This document shows, piece after piece, positions 62,003 to 64,000 of a DNA stretch of 64,000 nt (the stretch's first letter is position 1; each line of letters begins with the position of its first letter). The translations under genes were made by a program, and so were the position numbers. Under the pieces are notes generated by a model. It made no database searches, was not told the origin of the DNA, and worked only from the letters and a program-made list of their open reading frames with translations. The stretch is from assembly GCF_947623445.1 (NCBI RefSeq), contig NC_135242.1, positions 19,282,001-19,346,000 of the forward strand. The letters are read 5' to 3'. Source of the stretch: Clavelina lepadiformis (lineage: Eukaryota > Chordata > Ascidiacea > Aplousobranchia > Clavelinidae).

Positions 62003-62437
62003 TTTGCTTAATATATAGTAAAAATTGTAAAACAACGGCTAGCTATCCAAACCTCATACCTCAATCTGAAAGTTAGGCCTAAGTGTGCTTTGACAAACAC
62101 TACTGACGTTTTGCGGTTGCTATGGTTGCACTGTAGCCTTACAGCAGCAAATTGTTGTAGAACTTTCAAAATTTTGAGTTTTGCAAAAATATGTAGGTAA
62201 AAATATATTACTTAAATTTTAAAAATTTGTTTTACTTTTAGACTTTGTTTGTGGAAACTGTTGGTTTATCTATAAACATAATTTATTTAAATTTTAATTT
62301 GTCTTAGTTTTATTTGGGCGCCCGAGTTCTGTTGCCTTAGCTACTGTGGCAGGGGATTTCCCGATGGTCGACCAAGTTTGTTTATCAAAAGCATTGTGCA
62401 TGTCGAAGTGCACTTTTACCTGAAATAGAAGTTAATT
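62003..62437. promoter_or_regulatory. Bidirectional promoter of ENKUR and CYB5D1
   Basis: 435 bp separate the two start codons. Two near-matches to the RFX X-box (GTTGCY-N(1-3)-RRNRAC) are visible: GTTGCTATGGTTGC at 62116-62129 (first half-site perfect, second weak) and GTTGCCTTAGCTAC at 62331-62344 (one mismatch in the second half). Both neighbours are cilia-associated elsewhere, so shared RFX control is plausible but unproven. Confidence 0.5.
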
Positions 62438-63538
62438 ATGCGTCCTAAATATTTCACGTCGAATGAAGTGAGCTTGCACAATACCATAAAAGATGTCTGG
62501 GTATCCTACCTCGGTAAAGTTTACGACTTAACCCCTCTATGTAATGAATATGCTGGTAAGTTATTTTGTATCCTTTATTATTCTTCGCCAAACTTGCAAA
62601 GGGAAGATTACAATTACTTGGATCAGTTTGTAATAACCTGCCTCACTGTTCCATGTACTTATATTTAGATAATATACTTGCTTTTAAACGTATTTTAATC
62701 TCTTTATAAGAAGTTTGATGCCCATTTCTTGTTCACTGTTTTTTGGTAATTTTAAAATTCGTCGTAGATTGTGTTAATAAAGTGTATTATACTCTGTTTG
62801 CAGGAGACATTCTTTTGAAGCCCATTATAGCAAGCGCAGGAAAAGATATTTCACACTGGTTTGATAAGAAAACAGGGGATGTAAGTTTCTTTTTGTTTTC
62901 CAACATAGGATACTTAATTGCTTGGTTTCAAGTTTACTTTGTTATGCTCTCAAACACATGCATGTATAATACTCCCGTAACATAATGCACTATAAGATAC
63001 TCTGATAGTGTACATTTTAGCTTACTGTGATGTTTCTTTAGAAATTGACAAATTGAGTGAACAAATACAATGTGAAATGTAGGATAGGTTGTGATCAAGT
63101 TGGTGTGATTATGTCTGTATTAGGATTTTGAACTATAATGTTGACAGATAATCCTACTAAATTGTCTAAGTATTACCAATCCCATTTTGGTATGAACTAT
63201 AATAATGATAGATTAACATTAAACTGAAGAAATGCGTAGCTTGATGTTTTTATTGAAATATGAAAAAGCTTATGATATTATGGGACTTTTATTTGCAATA
63301 ATTTTGGTTTATTTTTAAGATTCGAACTCATGTTGATCCTTCAACTGGCATAAGAAAATATTATGCCCCTCATGGCAGGTTTGTTCATGTTCCACCACCC
63401 TGCCCATCATCTGATTGGGCAAATGATTTTGGCCGACCGTGGTGGAAAGACAATCGATATGAAGTTGGGATTCTAACAGAAAAGTCACGACTCATTCGCA
63501 TAATAAACACACTGACCTCCCAGGAGCAGACCATTGAG
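62438..63538 (+). CDS. CYB5D1: Cytochrome b5 domain-containing protein 1 (3' part beyond window)
   Basis: Exons 62438-62555, 62804-62880 and 63320-63538; phases fit and the last ends in a good donor (GAG^GTAAAG) that runs on beyond the window. Matches to the vertebrate protein are continuous: [90 protein letters not shown] and [16 protein letters not shown]. The b5 fold with its His in ISHWF is present. Vertebrate CYB5D1 localises to cilia; its chemistry is not well known. The C-terminal third is missing here. Confidence 0.95.
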
Positions 63539-64000
63539 GTAAAGTGTCATATTGCTTAATATACACATATATGCAAACACAGTCTGTTTTGTTATCAATT
63601 TTGATTTTACATTGCAAAACCATACACTACACACATTGGTCATAATAAATTAAACCTCATCATTTCAATTGACAATTTCATTTTACTCGAACCATTAATA
63701 ACTTTGCAAAGAAGGAAAAAAATTCCTGGGGTTTAAGCGTTTCAGCTGTTCTAGGATAGGATTCAAAACAAACCATTCTAGATAGATTAGTATTTTGCAT
63801 CACATGGTTCCTCTCGAATTGCACCCATGCAAAATTTAAATCTGGCATATACTTACTTGTAAAAGCTTTAAGTTAGACTGCGAATCATATGCCACTTAAA
63901 AAGAGTAACCTAACAATAAATTATGCTTACAGTGCAATACCGCGATTACTGTATCTAACATACCTAATCTCAGTTAAATATACTCTTTGTTAGCTGAATA
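63539..64000. other. CYB5D1 intron, cut by window end
   Basis: Follows the donor after the third exon. I see no further CYB5D1 exon before the end of the window. Confidence 0.6.

Noticed and set aside
1-64000. Bacterial features: operons, CRISPR arrays, ribosome binding sites
   Set aside because: Spliced genes, poly(A) signals and eukaryotic transposons show this is nuclear eukaryotic DNA; no regular repeat-spacer array was seen.

Overview
The window looks like nuclear DNA from an invertebrate deuterostome. An ascidian tunicate (Ciona-like) is my best guess. This rests on the AT-rich composition, introns mostly of 100-500 bp, vertebrate-like protein sequences (DNAJC3, enkurin, CYB5D1, VAMP) and many short non-autonomous transposons. 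The species call is inference. All gene models were built by eye from splice sites, reading phase and remembered homologues.

Layout. (1) 2.5-13 kb, minus strand: a DNAJC3/p58IPK-type ER co-chaperone with two competing last exons. One gives the ordinary 505-residue protein. The other, 2.3 kb long, gives a Gln/His-rich tail. An intronless CEP295-like N-terminal gene lies just upstream. (2) 15.9-16.5 kb: a probable solo LTR. (3) 17.0-21.3 kb, minus strand: a 15-exon, signal-peptide-bearing GH31 enzyme that aligns throughout with bacterial sulfoquinovosidase YihQ and keeps its sulfonate-binding and catalytic residues. (4) 21.3-28.7 kb: mostly empty, with a small mariner-like remnant. (5) 28.7-34.4 kb, plus strand: a six-exon class A GPCR. 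(6) 37.1-45.9 kb, minus strand: three tandem paralogous type I membrane proteins with one CUB-like exon, one Cys-containing exon, a TM helix and tyrosine-rich tails. (7) 46-52 kb: intergenic, with a hAT MITE and a tRNA-derived SINE. (8) 52.2-60.1 kb, plus strand: a neuronal-type synaptobrevin/VAMP with two equal-length, apparently mutually exclusive transmembrane exons. (9) 61.2-64.0 kb: head-to-head ENKUR (minus) and CYB5D1 (plus, cut by the window end), both linked to cilia in other animals.

The genes do not form one pathway. The most unusual items are the animal sulfoquinovosidase-like enzyme, the alternative Q-rich DNAJC3 exon whose two versions both end in KDEL-like tetrapeptides (HDEF and HEEL), the receptor-like triplet, and the duplicated VAMP membrane anchor. 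Transposon debris (four hAT-type MITEs with recognisable 8-bp target duplications or remnants) sits mainly in introns and between genes.
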